Assembly: GCF_001921215.1 (NCBI RefSeq)
Contig: NZ_MSIF01000012.1
Coordinates: 186,001 to 250,000, forward strand
Source of the DNA: Actinophytocola xinjiangensis
Lineage (GTDB): Bacteria; Actinomycetota; Actinomycetes; Mycobacteriales; Pseudonocardiaceae
Length of the DNA: 64,000 nt
Direction: 5' to 3'
This document shows positions 27,411-36,099 of this stretch, one piece after another (within the stretch, counting starts at the first letter, position 1; the number at the start of each line of letters is the position of its first letter). Both the position numbers and the translations under genes were made by a program. Below the pieces are notes generated by a model. It did no database searches. It was not told the origin of the DNA and worked only from the letters and a program-made list of their open reading frames with translations.

Positions 27411-28619
27411 GTGCTCGTATGGATCCTGGGGATCATCCTCTTCGCGCTCGGAATCTGTATCTCGGTCGCCCTGCATGAGGCTGGTCACATGTGGGCGGCC
27501 AAGGCGTTCGGCATGCGGGTGCGCCGCTACTTCGTCGGCTTCGGCCCGACCCTGTGGTCCTTCCGCCGGGGCGAGACCGAGTACGGCCTCAAGGGCATCC
27601 CCTTCGGCGGCTTCTGCGACATCGCCGGCATGACCGCGATGGACGAGGTCACCCCGGAGGAGGCGCCCCGGGCCATGTGGCGCTTCGCCACGTGGAAACG
27701 CTTCGTGGTGATGGTGTCCGGTTCGATCACCCACTTCATCGTCGGCTTCGTCATCCTCTACCTGATGGCGGTCACCATGGGCCTGCCGAACACGGAGGTC
27801 AACACGGTCGCCGAGCCGCCGAGGGTGGCCACGGTCAACGACTGCGTGGTCGACAAGGGCTCCAGTTCCGCCGACGGCTGCGCGGCCGGCGCGCCGGCGC
27901 CCGCCAAGGACGCCGGCCTGCGCCCCGGTGACCTGGTGGTCTCTGTGGCCGGCACCCCCACGCCCACCTGGGGCGACATGGTGAAGAAGGTCGAGGGCCT
28001 GTCGGGCCCGACCGACTTCGAGGTCCGCCGGGGCGACCAGACCCTGAACCTGACGGTGGACGTCGCCCAGGTCACGGCCGCCAACGGCGGTAAGGCGGGT
28101 GCGATCGGCGTCACCGTCCAACTGCCGCCGGCGATGATCGCCTACAGCCCGCTGGACGGCTTCGGCGGTGCGATCAGCTACACCGGCGACATGTTCGTCG
28201 GCGTGTGGAACGGCCTGCTGGCGTTCCCGGAGAAGATCCCGAAGGTCATCGAGGCCATCGGCGGCGGGGAGCGGGACCCGGAGACCCCGGTCAGCGTGGT
28301 CGGCGCGTCCATCATCGGCGGCGACGCGGTGGAGCGCGGCATCTGGGAGCTGTTCCTGATCGTGCTGGCCACGCTGAACTTCTTCATCGGCGTGTTCAAC
28401 CTGCTGCCGCTGCTGCCGCTGGACGGCGGGCACATCGCGGTCCTGTTCTACGAGAAGATCCGCGACTGGCTGCGCAAGCTGCGCGGCAAGCCCGCCGGCG
28501 GCCCGGTCGACTACAACCGGTTGTCGGCCGTCACCATGGTGTTCGTCCTGATCGGTGGTGCGGTGGTCGTATTGACCGTCACCGCTGACATTGTGAATCC
28601 GATCCGACTACCTCAGTAG
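27411..28619 (+). CDS. Site-2 (M50/RseP-Rip1-type) intramembrane zinc protease
   Basis: The 402-residue membrane protease cleaves anti-sigma factors and other membrane proteins. The zinc motif HEAGH (22-26) lies in the first helix, PFGGFCDIAGM follows, a PDZ-like domain covers about 165-230 (AGLRPGDLVVSVAGTPTPTW), and the third ligand is in LPLLPLDGGHIAVLFYEK. Gene order dxr-protease-ispG equals that of Mycobacterium rip1. GTG start six bases after the dxr stop. Confidence 0.94.
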   Translation: MLVWILGIILFALGICISVALHEAGHMWAAKAFGMRVRRYFVGFGPTLWSFRRGETEYGLKGIPFGGFCDIAGMTAMDEVTPEEAPRAMWRFATWKRFVVMVSGSITHFIVGFVILYLMAVTMGLPNTEVNTVAEPPRVATVNDCVVDKGSSSADGCAAGAPAPAKDAGLRPGDLVVSVAGTPTPTWGDMVKKVEGLSGPTDFEVRRGDQTLNLTVDVAQVTAANGGKAGAIGVTVQLPPAMIAYSPLDGFGGAISYTGDMFVGVWNGLLAFPEKIPKVIEAIGGGERDPETPVSVVGASIIGGDAVERGIWELFLIVLATLNFFIGVFNLLPLLPLDGGHIAVLFYEKIRDWLRKLRGKPAGGPVDYNRLSAVTMVFVLIGGAVVVLTVTADIVNPIRLPQ

Positions 28620-28647
28620 CGATGAGCGCCCCGCGAGCATCGATCGT

Positions 28648-28653
28648 TAGGCT
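28648..28653 (+). promoter_or_regulatory. Leaderless-type -10 box of ispG
   Basis: TAGGCT is followed by six bases and the ATG at 28660. No ribosome site precedes the start codon. Confidence 0.55.
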
Positions 28654-28659
28654 GAAAGC

Positions 28660-29817
28660 ATGACCGAGAGCATCATGTTGGGAACGCCCACGCCGCCGCC
28701 GCTGCTGGCGGAGCGGCGCAAGACCCGACAGCTGATGGTCGGACGCGTGGGCGTCGGCAGCGATCACCCGGTCTCGGTGCAGTCGATGACCACGACGCTC
28801 ACCGCCGACGTCAACGCGACGCTCCAGCAGATCGCCGAGCTGACCGCCGCCGGCTGTGACATCGTGCGGGTGGCCTGCCCGTCGGCCGACGACGCGCTGG
28901 CGCTGCCCGCGATCGCGGCGAAGTCGCAGATCCCGGTGATCGCCGACATCCACTTCCAGCCCAAGTACGTCTTCGCCGCCATCGAGGCGGGCTGCGCGGC
29001 GGTCCGGGTCAACCCGGGCAACATCAAGAAGTTCGACGACAAGGTCGCCGAGATCGCCCGGGCCGCCCGCGACCACGGCACCCCGATCCGCATCGGCGTC
29101 AACGCCGGCTCGCTGGACCCTCGGCTGATGGCCAAGCACGGCAGGGCCACCCCGGAGGCACTGGCCGAGTCGGCGCTGTGGGAGGCGTCGCTGTTCGCCG
29201 AGCACGACTTCCACGACCTGAAGATCTCGGTCAAGCACAACGACCCGGTGGTGATGATCCGGGCCTACGAGATCCTCGCCGAGCAGTGCGACTACCCGCT
29301 GCACCTGGGCGTCACCGAGGCCGGCCCGGCGTTCCAGGGCACGATCAAGTCGGCGGTGGCCTTCGGCGCGCTGCTGCGCCAGGGCATCGGCGACACGATC
29401 CGGGTGTCGCTGTCGGCGCCGCCGGTCGAGGAGGTCAAGGTCGGCACGCAGATCCTCCAGTCGCTGAACCTGCGCCCGCGCAAGCTGGAGATCGTGTCCT
29501 GCCCGTCCTGCGGGCGCGCCCAGGTCGACGTCTACAAGCTGGCCGACGAGGTGACCGCCGGGCTGGAGGGCATGGAGGTCCCGCTGCGGGTGGCCGTCAT
29601 GGGCTGTGTGGTCAACGGCCCGGGGGAGGCCCGCGAGGCCGACCTCGGTGTCGCCTCCGGCAACGGCAAGGGCCAGATCTTCGTGAAGGGCCAGGTCATC
29701 AAGACCGTGCCCGAGCACCAGATCGTGGAGACGCTGATCGAGGAGGCCATGCGCATCGCCGAGGAGGCGGGCGAGACCGCCGGGTCGGCCGGCTCCCCGG
29801 TCGTCACCGTTTCCTGA
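28660..29817 (+). CDS. ispG: 4-hydroxy-3-methylbut-2-en-1-yl diphosphate synthase (flavodoxin)
   Basis: IspG reduces MEcPP to HMBPP in the MEP pathway using a [4Fe-4S] cluster. The 385-residue actinobacterial form has an N-terminal TIM barrel ([26 protein letters not shown]) and a C-terminal cluster domain with Cys281 and Cys284 (SCPSCGR) and Cys316 ([10 protein letters not shown]). It stands after the M50 protease with its own leaderless-type promoter and is followed by a strong terminator. Confidence 0.97.
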   Translation: MTESIMLGTPTPPPLLAERRKTRQLMVGRVGVGSDHPVSVQSMTTTLTADVNATLQQIAELTAAGCDIVRVACPSADDALALPAIAAKSQIPVIADIHFQPKYVFAAIEAGCAAVRVNPGNIKKFDDKVAEIARAARDHGTPIRIGVNAGSLDPRLMAKHGRATPEALAESALWEASLFAEHDFHDLKISVKHNDPVVMIRAYEILAEQCDYPLHLGVTEAGPAFQGTIKSAVAFGALLRQGIGDTIRVSLSAPPVEEVKVGTQILQSLNLRPRKLEIVSCPSCGRAQVDVYKLADEVTAGLEGMEVPLRVAVMGCVVNGPGEAREADLGVASGNGKGQIFVKGQVIKTVPEHQIVETLIEEAMRIAEEAGETAGSAGSPVVTVS

Positions 29818-29827
29818 TTTCTGCCCT

Positions 29828-29862
29828 CAAGGGACACACCAGGCGTACTGGTGTGTCCCTTG
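29828..29862 (+). terminator. Intrinsic terminator after ispG
   Basis: CAAGGGACACACCAG and CTGGTGTGTCCCTTG form a perfect 15-bp stem with a five-base loop, ten bases beyond the ispG stop. Confidence 0.9.
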
Positions 29863-29887
29863 ACTGTCACTGGAGCCAGACTTCTGG

Positions 29888-29893
29888 CACGCT
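29888..29893 (+). promoter_or_regulatory. Leaderless-type -10 box of the GNAT gene
   Basis: CACGCT stands seven bases before the GTG at 29901, directly after the ispG terminator. Confidence 0.4.
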
Positions 29894-29900
29894 GGACGAT

Positions 29901-30755
29901 GTGTTGCGGCTTGCTGGAGCGCGGCTGCTCGACGAGCGTGATCGAATGGCCGTGCGCGCGATGCTCACGGCGGATCCGGTCTCGTCCTGCATGGTCGCCT
30001 CGCGCATCGAGACCCTCGGCATGGACCCGTGGCGGCTGGGCGGTGAGCTGTGGGGCTGCGAGCCCCGCGGGTTCCGCGGCAGCCGCCTCGACTCGCTGTG
30101 CTTCGCCGGGTCGAACCTGATTCCGTTGCAGGGCAACCGGGCGGCGCTGCGCGCGTTCGCCGACCGGGCCCTGCGTCGCCGGCGGATGTGTTCGTCGGTG
30201 GTCGGGCCGGCCGAGCAGGTGCTCGGCCTGTGGGAGGAACTGGAACTGGACTGGGGGCCGGCCCGCGAGGTGCGGGCCGAACAGCCCCTGATGTCGATGG
30301 ACCGCCCGGCGGCGATCACCGCCGATCCGCTGGTCCGGGCGGTGCACCCGGCGGAGCTGGACCGGTACCTGCCGGCGGCGATCGCGATGTTCATCGAGGA
30401 GGTCGGCGTCGACCCGCGCACCGGCGACGGTGGCGCGAGCTACCGGGCGCGGGTGGCGGAGCTGATCGCCGGCGGCCGCGCGTTCGCCCGGTTCGAGGGC
30501 GGCGAGGTGGTGTTCAAGGCGGAGATCGGCGCGCTGTCGAACACCGTCGGCCAGATCCAGGGCGTGTGGGTGCACCCGGACCGGCGTGGGCAGGGCCTCG
30601 GCTCCAGCGGCACGGCCGCGGTGGCCAACCGGCTGGTCTGCGGGCTGGGCCGGACGGCGAGCCTGTACGTCAACGGGTACAACGTGGTCGCCCAGGCCGC
30701 GTACAAGCGGATCGGCTTCGCCACGACCGGGCAGTACGCCACGGTGCTGTTCTGA
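29901..30755 (+). CDS. GNAT N-acetyltransferase with DUF4081 domain
   Basis: The 284-residue protein has an N-terminal DUF4081-like region (LTADPVSSCMVASRIE, GSRLDSLCFAGSNLIPLQ) and a C-terminal GNAT fold with the acetyl-CoA loop in GVWVHPDRRGQGLGSSGTAAV. The acceptor is unknown. Its position after ispG matches Mycobacterium Rv2867c next to gcpE. GTG at 29901 is supported by the -10 box; longer in-frame starts would run through the terminator. Confidence 0.9.
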   Translation: MLRLAGARLLDERDRMAVRAMLTADPVSSCMVASRIETLGMDPWRLGGELWGCEPRGFRGSRLDSLCFAGSNLIPLQGNRAALRAFADRALRRRRMCSSVVGPAEQVLGLWEELELDWGPAREVRAEQPLMSMDRPAAITADPLVRAVHPAELDRYLPAAIAMFIEEVGVDPRTGDGGASYRARVAELIAGGRAFARFEGGEVVFKAEIGALSNTVGQIQGVWVHPDRRGQGLGSSGTAAVANRLVCGLGRTASLYVNGYNVVAQAAYKRIGFATTGQYATVLF

Positions 30756-30786
30756 CGGTGCTGTTCCGGGTGTCGGTGTGCTCAGC

Positions 30787-30792
30787 CATACT
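30787..30792 (+). promoter_or_regulatory. Leaderless-type -10 box of the PBP gene
   Basis: CATACT is followed by six bases and the GTG at 30799. Confidence 0.45.
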
Positions 30793-30798
30793 CGCCGG

Positions 30799-32595
30799 GT
30801 GCGTGCCCTCCGTCTGATCCTGGCTGTGCTGCTCACGGCGTCGCTGGCCGGCTGTGGCCTGTTCGGTGACTCGGGGCCGGGGCCGGCCGACGCGGCCAGC
30901 GACTATCTCGGGGCGTTCGCGGCCGGCGACAACGCCCGGGCCGCCGGGGTGACCGATTCGCCCGAGTCGGCGCAGGCGCTGCTCGACGAGGTCCGGGCGA
31001 AGCTGTCGCCGGAGAAGGTGTCGGCCCAGCTGGGGAACGTGGCCGCCAACGAGGACGAGACGTCGGCGTGGGCGAACTTCGAGGTGGCGTGGGATTTCGG
31101 TCACGGCCGGGAGTGGCGGTACGGCGGCCGGATGGAGCTGCGGTCGCGCGACGGCGCGTGGCAGGTGCACTGGACCAGCAAGGTCGTGCATCCGGAGCTG
31201 CAGGCGCAGCAGTCGATCGCGTTGGAGAACGAGCAGCCCGACCTGGCGCCGGTGCTGGACCGGGACAGCGCACTGCTGATGTCCCCCGAGCACGTGGTGT
31301 CGGTGCTGCTGGAGCCGGCGAAGGCCGGTGACGTGCGGGCGGTGGCCGGGGCGCTGGCGACGTCGCTGGCCAGGTTCGACAGGGCGATCACCCAGAAGTC
31401 GATCCTCGACGGCGCGGCGAAGGCCAAGGAGGGCCAGCCCTACCAGGTGGTGACGCTGCGTGCCGGGGACTACGAACGGGTGAAGCCGAGGATCTACGAC
31501 CTGCCGGGGGTGCGGTTCACGTCGTCGCCGAGGCTGCTGCCGGTCGACAAGGCGCTGGCGCCGACGGTGTTGCCGGGGGTGCGCAAGCTGGTCGAGGACG
31601 AGCTGATCGGCAAGTCGGGTTGGCGGGTGTACACGACCGACGTGTCGGGGGCGGAGGTCGCGGAGCTGCACGCCCAGCCTCCGCAGCCGGCGGAGGCCGC
31701 GCGGGTGACGTTGAGCCGGGCGGTGCAGGGCGCGGCGCAGGCGGCGCTGGCGGGGGAGCGCACGGCGTCGATGATCGTGGCGATGGAGGCGTCGAGCGGG
31801 GAGTTACTCGCGGTGGCGCAGAACCCGGTGGCCGACAAGGAGGGGCCGGTGGCGTTGACCGGCCGGTACCCGCCGGGGTCGACGTTCAAGATCGTGACCA
31901 CCATCGCGGCGGTGGAGGAGGGCAAGGCGCGGCCGGACCAGCCGGTCGGTTGCCCGCCGACGGTGGTGATCGACGGTCGGGAGATTCCCAACAACGACCG
32001 TTTCGACAAGGGGACGCTGCCGCTGCACAGCGCGTTCGCCTACTCCTGCAACACGACGTTCGCCACGCTGGCGGCGGAGCTGCCCGCGTCCTCGATGACC
32101 GACGTGGCCCGCCGCCTCGGCCTGGGTGCCGATTTCGTCATGCCCGGCGCGACCACCGTCACCGGCTCGGTCCCACCGGCGACGAACGTGGTCGAACGCG
32201 CCGAGGACGCCATCGGCCAGGGAAAGGTCGTGGCGAGCCCGTTCGGCATGGCCCTGGTGGCCTCGACGGTGGCGTCCGGAACGATGCCCACCCCGAGCCT
32301 GCTGTCGGGTTCGGAGACCGAGAGCGACACGGAGAACCCGGACAAGGTCGACCAGGCGTTACTGACGTCGCTGCGGTCGATGATGGCCGAGGTGGTCGCG
32401 CTGACGCCCGCGCTCAAGCCCTACCCGGGCGTGCACGGGAAGACCGGCACGGCCCAGTTCGGCGACGGGAAGCGTTCGCACGGGTGGTTCGTCGGGTTCC
32501 GGGGGGACCTGGCGTTCGCGGTGCTGATCACCGATGCCGGCACCTCGGCCAAGGCGGTGACCGCGGCGACGAAGTTCCTCAACGGAGTCCGCTGA
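30799..32595 (+). CDS. Penicillin-binding transpeptidase lipoprotein
   Basis: The 598-residue cell-wall transpeptidase has a lipobox TASLAGC (Cys19), an NTF2-like/MecA_N domain (about 30-145), a dimerisation region and a transpeptidase domain. The active-site motifs are SxxK at STFK (Ser361, Lys364), SCN at Ser416, and KTG at 548-550. It corresponds in context and layout to mycobacterial Rv2864c. The MecA_N type resembles low-affinity PBP2a proteins, but resistance cannot be inferred. Its 3' end overlaps a convergent DUF397 gene by 17 bp. Confidence 0.94.
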   Translation: MRALRLILAVLLTASLAGCGLFGDSGPGPADAASDYLGAFAAGDNARAAGVTDSPESAQALLDEVRAKLSPEKVSAQLGNVAANEDETSAWANFEVAWDFGHGREWRYGGRMELRSRDGAWQVHWTSKVVHPELQAQQSIALENEQPDLAPVLDRDSALLMSPEHVVSVLLEPAKAGDVRAVAGALATSLARFDRAITQKSILDGAAKAKEGQPYQVVTLRAGDYERVKPRIYDLPGVRFTSSPRLLPVDKALAPTVLPGVRKLVEDELIGKSGWRVYTTDVSGAEVAELHAQPPQPAEAARVTLSRAVQGAAQAALAGERTASMIVAMEASSGELLAVAQNPVADKEGPVALTGRYPPGSTFKIVTTIAAVEEGKARPDQPVGCPPTVVIDGREIPNNDRFDKGTLPLHSAFAYSCNTTFATLAAELPASSMTDVARRLGLGADFVMPGATTVTGSVPPATNVVERAEDAIGQGKVVASPFGMALVASTVASGTMPTPSLLSGSETESDTENPDKVDQALLTSLRSMMAEVVALTPALKPYPGVHGKTGTAQFGDGKRSHGWFVGFRGDLAFAVLITDAGTSAKAVTAATKFLNGVR

Positions 32596-32752
32596 GGAAC
32601 CCCCTGAACGCGGAGGCGGGGAGGACCAGCTGCCCGGCGGCGGGCTCCTTGGAGTCCCGTACCCGCGCCAGGCCCGGGGTTAACCGCACCTCGACACAGT
32701 TGTCACTCGCGGCTGAGCTGTAGCCGCTCTTGAACCAGCCGGTGTCACGCAT
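32579..32752 (-). CDS. DUF397 protein, third tandem copy
   Basis: This 57-residue protein begins MRDTGWFKSGYSSAASDNCV and has the DUF397 core: W-x-KSSxS-x-DNCVEV, VRDSKEP and LVLPASAFRGFL. Its coding sequence has diverged from the two upstream copies. The start overlaps the preceding copy's stop by eight bases (ATGCGTGA). DUF397 proteins accompany XRE/DUF5753 regulators across actinomycetes, often as presumed partners. Confidence 0.85.
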   Translation of the reverse strand: MRDTGWFKSGYSSAASDNCVEVRLTPGLARVRDSKEPAAGQLVLPASAFRGFLSGLR

Positions 32753-32924
32753 CTCGGGTCTTGCGAAGCAGGGCCGAGAACGCCGAGGACGGGACGGACA
32801 GCTGTCCGTCGCTGGGGTTCTTGGAGTCACGGAGACGGGCGAGGGTGTCGGTTAACCGCACCTCGACGCAGTTGTCGCTGCCGGAAGTGCTGTGGCTGCT
32901 CTTGAGCCAGCCGGTGTCACGCAT
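32745..32924 (-). CDS. DUF397 protein, second tandem copy
   Basis: A 59-residue protein, MRDTGWLKSSHSTSGSDNCV at the start, whose last ~41 residues (from about DNCVEV to the end) are identical to those of the first copy. Start and stop overlap the neighbours by eight bases on both sides. The near-perfect DNA identity with copy one shows a recent duplication or gene conversion. Confidence 0.87.
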   Translation of the reverse strand: MRDTGWLKSSHSTSGSDNCVEVRLTDTLARLRDSKNPSDGQLSVPSSAFSALLRKTRDA

Positions 32925-33050
32925 CTCGGGTCTTGCGAAGCAGGGCCGAGAACGCCGAGGACGGGACGGACAGCTGTCCGTCGCTGGGGTTCTTGGAGTC
33001 ACGGAGACGGGCGAGGGTGTCGGTTAACCGCACCTCGACGCAGTTGTCGC
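32745..33050 (-). repeat. Direct repeat of 172-bp period inside the DUF397 array
   Basis: Bases 32745-32878 and 32917-33050 are identical as far as I can read, with a period of 172 bp. The identity stops at the codons just before DNCV. It covers most of two DUF397 genes and their junctions. Confidence 0.85.
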
Positions 33051-33096
33051 CCCCGGACGAACTGCGGCTGCTCTTGAACCACCCGGTGTCACGCAT
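32917..33096 (-). CDS. DUF397 protein, first tandem copy
   Basis: A 59-residue protein beginning MRDTGWFKSSRSSSGGDNCV, followed by VRLTDTLARLRDSKNPSDGQ and LSVPSSAFSALLRKTRDA. Its ATG follows the XRE gene stop with one base between (TGACATG), so it is translationally coupled to the regulator. It differs from copy two only near the N-terminus, which could alter partner choice. Confidence 0.88.
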   Translation of the reverse strand: MRDTGWFKSSRSSSGGDNCVEVRLTDTLARLRDSKNPSDGQLSVPSSAFSALLRKTRDA

Positions 33097-33097
33097 G

Positions 33098-33961
33098 TCA
33101 ACTCTCCTTCTCGATCCGGCGAATCAGCCTGGCAGAGCTGTCGCGGTCCAGCGCCAGATCCATGACGCTCCGGAAGGCACGCGACAGTGCGGCTGTGTCG
33201 GACTCCTGGTGGTAGTAGGTCGACGGGCCGAAGACGGACGGGAGGAAGCCTACGGGCTTTCCCTTGTCGCCGAACCCAAGCAGCGCGATCCCACCTCCGC
33301 GAGCCGGGTTGTCCACGGCTGTGTCAGGCAAGACGTGCACGTCCAGATTCTGCCGCTTCTCCAGGAGCGTGAGAATATGCCGACGTTGGTCGTGCATGAC
33401 GTCGGGGTGGAAGCCGGCGCGCAGGGCGTTCTCGGTCACGATGAAGGACAGAGCCTTTGGCTCGGCGGCGTCCAACACTCGATCCTGCCTGTCAAGCCTG
33501 AACTTGATGCGTTGCTCACGCTCGCGATTCGAGGCGGGCCACCAGATGCCGTCACCACAATCGATGGTGGCGCGCACGTAGCCCAGTGACTGCAACAGAC
33601 CTGGGACGAGGCCGAACTCGTAGGTTTCGATCTCGGTAGCGCTCATCTCCAGGTCGGCCAACCGCTGAAACGAGCCGGGAAGAAGGTCGGTGTAGGTCCT
33701 GTACTTCGGCCTCGCCCTGGCCAGCGCGCCCAGTTTGAGCGCGGTGTGGCGCTCTTCGCCGGTGACGCCGTACAGGTCAAGAAGGTTCGAGAGGTGGTCG
33801 ATGGTGACGGTGAACTTGCCATCCTCCAGCTCGCCGATCCGTGTGCGTGCCTTCTTCACCACATGCGCTGCCTCCAGCTGGGACTTTCCGGCCTGCTCCC
33901 GGAGCCGCCGGAGCATGAGGCCCAGCTGGCGTCGCTCGAACGTCTGGCGGGCCTGAGCCAT
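33098..33961 (-). CDS. XRE-family regulator with DUF5753 domain (Scr1-like)
   Basis: The 287-residue protein has an N-terminal helix-turn-helix (LGLMLRRLREQAGKSQLEAA, about 13-65) and a DUF5753 domain containing ETYEFGLVPGLLQSLGYVRA and the FIVTENALR region. Such regulators pair with DUF397 proteins in actinomycetes and often influence development or antibiotic production. It is the first gene of a coupled XRE-DUF397-DUF397-DUF397 operon. A small protein is encoded divergently upstream. Confidence 0.92.
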   Translation of the reverse strand: MAQARQTFERRQLGLMLRRLREQAGKSQLEAAHVVKKARTRIGELEDGKFTVTIDHLSNLLDLYGVTGEERHTALKLGALARARPKYRTYTDLLPGSFQRLADLEMSATEIETYEFGLVPGLLQSLGYVRATIDCGDGIWWPASNREREQRIKFRLDRQDRVLDAAEPKALSFIVTENALRAGFHPDVMHDQRRHILTLLEKRQNLDVHVLPDTAVDNPARGGGIALLGFGDKGKPVGFLPSVFGPSTYYHQESDTAALSRAFRSVMDLALDRDSSARLIRRIEKES

Positions 33962-34028
33962 CTCTACTCGCTTTCACTCGAATGAACCTGGCTATCTGTC
34001 GTGCCATGTACCAAAATTTACCGTGCTG

Positions 34029-34047
34029 CACGAGGAAATATCTCGTG
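34029..34047. promoter_or_regulatory. Inverted repeat between the XRE gene and the small divergent gene
   Basis: CACGAG and CTCGTG flank seven AT-rich bases. The site lies 68 bp before the XRE start and 34 bp before the small gene, where one bound regulator could affect both. Confidence 0.45.
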
Positions 34048-34080
34048 TCATGCGTAACTCTAGCCATGGAGGTTGTCACT

Positions 34081-34326
34081 GTGAGTATGGGTCTGTTTGG
34101 GCAGTCGGGCGTCTACCAGGAGTCCTGGGTGGAGATGCGTGCCGATGTCACCATGAGCTACGAAGTCGACCGGGACAACAAGATCGCCACCCTGACCTTC
34201 GGGTCGCGGAACGAGTACAGCCTTGCCATCGGGCTGCGTAATCTCGAACAGCTTCTCGAACTCGCGTCGGCGGCTCGGCTTGATCTCGTGGCCCACGCCG
34301 AGCGGGAACCGGTCCTGGAACGGTAG
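34081..34326 (+). CDS. Small protein divergent from the XRE regulator
   Basis: The 81-residue protein starts at the GTG at 34081, eight bases after GGAGG, giving [20 protein letters not shown]. ATGs at 34066 and 34087 are alternatives. The middle, [20 protein letters not shown], looks like beta strands, followed by a helix [13 protein letters not shown] see no signal peptide, membrane helix or known domain. Its placement suggests a link to the XRE/DUF397 system, but this is inference. Confidence 0.65.
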   Translation: MSMGLFGQSGVYQESWVEMRADVTMSYEVDRDNKIATLTFGSRNEYSLAIGLRNLEQLLELASAARLDLVAHAEREPVLER

Positions 34327-34356
34327 ATCCGGTTCTGGCGCCCCGAATTTGCGTCG

Positions 34357-34362
34357 TAGGGT
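34357..34362 (+). promoter_or_regulatory. Leaderless-type -10 box of map
   Basis: TAGGGT is followed by seven bases and the ATG at 34370. The intervening GGTGGA could also serve weakly as a ribosome site. Confidence 0.45.
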
Positions 34363-34369
34363 GGAACCC

Positions 34370-35227
34370 ATGCCAGTTCGTGCACCGTTGCAGCCCGGCG
34401 TCCAGACCCCACGCCGGGCCGTTCCGTCCGTCATCGTGCGGCCGGAGTACGTCGACAAGCCAGCGCCCAAGCGCAACACCGAGCCCTGGGTGCAGACCGA
34501 CGAGACCATCGAGGCCATGAGGGTCGCCGGGCGGATCGCCGCGCAAGCCCTCCAGGAAGGCGGCAAAGCCGTCAAACCGGGCGCGCTGACCGATGACATC
34601 GATGCCGTGGTGCACGAGTTCCTCCTCGACCACGGGGCCTATCCGTCGACCCTCGGTTACCGGGGATTCCCCAAATCGTGTTGCACGTCCCTCAATGAGG
34701 TGATTTGTCACGGGATTCCGGATTCGACGGTGATCGAGGACGGCGACATCGTCAACATCGATGTCACCGCCTACCTCGGCGGTGTCCACGGCGACACCAA
34801 CGCGACGTTCCTCGCGGGGGACGTCCGCGACGAGGTCCGGCTGCTCGTGGAACGCACGCACGAGGCGACCATGCGGGCGATCAAGGCCGTCCGGCCGGGG
34901 CGCGCCCTCAACGTCATCGGCCGCGTGATCGAGTCCTACGCCAAGCGCTTCGACTACGGCGTCGTCCGCGACTTCACCGGGCACGGGATCGCCCGCTCGT
35001 TCCACAGCGGGCTGGTCATCCTGCACTACGAGGAGCCGTCGGTGGACACCGTGATCGAGAAGGGCATGACGTTCACCATCGAGCCGATGATCACCCTCGG
35101 CGGCATCGACTACGACATGTGGTCCGACGGCTGGACGGTCACCACCAAGGACAAGAGCTGGACCGCGCAGTTCGAGCACACCATGGTCGTCAACGACGAC
35201 GGCGCGGAGATCCTCACCCTGCCGTGA
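34370..35227 (+). CDS. map: Methionine aminopeptidase, type I
   Basis: MetAP removes the starting methionine from new proteins. The 285-residue protein has an N-terminal Pro-rich extension ([19 protein letters not shown]) like mycobacterial MetAP1c, then the pita-bread fold with metal ligands in [43 protein letters not shown] and QFEHTMVV. In mycobacteria map follows the PBP gene directly; here the DUF397/XRE locus lies between them. Confidence 0.96.
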   Translation: MPVRAPLQPGVQTPRRAVPSVIVRPEYVDKPAPKRNTEPWVQTDETIEAMRVAGRIAAQALQEGGKAVKPGALTDDIDAVVHEFLLDHGAYPSTLGYRGFPKSCCTSLNEVICHGIPDSTVIEDGDIVNIDVTAYLGGVHGDTNATFLAGDVRDEVRLLVERTHEATMRAIKAVRPGRALNVIGRVIESYAKRFDYGVVRDFTGHGIARSFHSGLVILHYEEPSVDTVIEKGMTFTIEPMITLGGIDYDMWSDGWTVTTKDKSWTAQFEHTMVVNDDGAEILTLP

Positions 35228-35927
35228 GCAGCTCGCCGAGCACCTCCAGCACGGCCCGCGCCACCGGCTCCGGGTCGGCGGCCGGCGCGAGGTGGGTCGA
35301 GTCCAACACCCGGACCGGCCAGCCACGCGCCGTCGCCGCCTCGGCGTCGGCGGCGTAGGGCGCGGACAACGCGACATAGCCGGCGGGCCCGGTCCACGCG
35401 ACGTCCGGGCGGGGCTCCTTGAGAAACGCCACCGGCACCTCGGGAGCCTCGTCGGCGATCTCCGAACGCAACTGTTCGTCGGCGACCAGTTCGGTCAGCG
35501 GATCCGCGTCGAACCAGCGCTGCCAACGCGGCAGCTGCCCCTCCCGCGCCATGCCCTTGAGCTGCCCGTACAACTCCGGCGGCGCGTTGTCCCGCCAACT
35601 CCGGCCCGGGGTCGGCAGCCCGGCGTCCACGAACACCAGCCCGGTGACCGTGTCCTCCAACGCGTCGGCGAACGCCGGCAACAGCGGGCCGGCGCCGCTG
35701 TGCCCGATCAGCACCACCTCGCCGGCCAACTCCTCCTCGCTCATCGCGTCGGCGAACGCGCCGAGCAGCACCTGGTGCACCGGCGGCGCGACCACACTGG
35801 GCCGCAGGTCCAACAACACCGCCGGATGCCCGTGCGCGGCCAGCGCGTCGGCCAACGGACGCAGGCTCGCCGGCCCCAGAAACGGGCTGTGCACCAGAAC
35901 CGCGGTGAGCGGCGATACGGGGTCCAC
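35214..35927 (-). CDS. Alpha/beta hydrolase
   Basis: The 237-residue alpha/beta hydrolase starts at the GTG at 35927, which has AGGAGGG eight bases upstream. The nucleophile elbow is GHSGAG, and the catalytic His is probably in DSTHLAP near the end. An early strand, [20 protein letters not shown], supports the chosen start; an ATG at 36023 would add 32 residues. Substrate is unknown. The 3' end overlaps map by 14 bp. Confidence 0.82.
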   Translation of the reverse strand: MDPVSPLTAVLVHSPFLGPASLRPLADALAAHGHPAVLLDLRPSVVAPPVHQVLLGAFADAMSEEELAGEVVLIGHSGAGPLLPAFADALEDTVTGLVFVDAGLPTPGRSWRDNAPPELYGQLKGMAREGQLPRWQRWFDADPLTELVADEQLRSEIADEAPEVPVAFLKEPRPDVAWTGPAGYVALSAPYAADAEAATARGWPVRVLDSTHLAPAADPEPVARAVLEVLGELLTAG

Positions 35928-36099
35928 GTCCCCCACCCTCCTCGGCAGGGCGCCGTCAAAGTCGATCACCTGTGTGAGGGCGGGCACGACCTCTGGTTGA
36001 TCATGTGATCGTCGCCGTCCCATGATCCAGTGCGAGCTCGCGCCTGCCGTGCCATCATCTCCGATCCCCGCGACATCCGATCGACTGGGGCGGTCACGC

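Noticed and set aside
25956-28433. 825-codon open frame on the minus strand
   Set aside because: It runs opposite dxr and the M50 protease, which have clear motifs. Its product is low-complexity R/G/H/A-rich, as expected for an antisense frame in GC-rich DNA.
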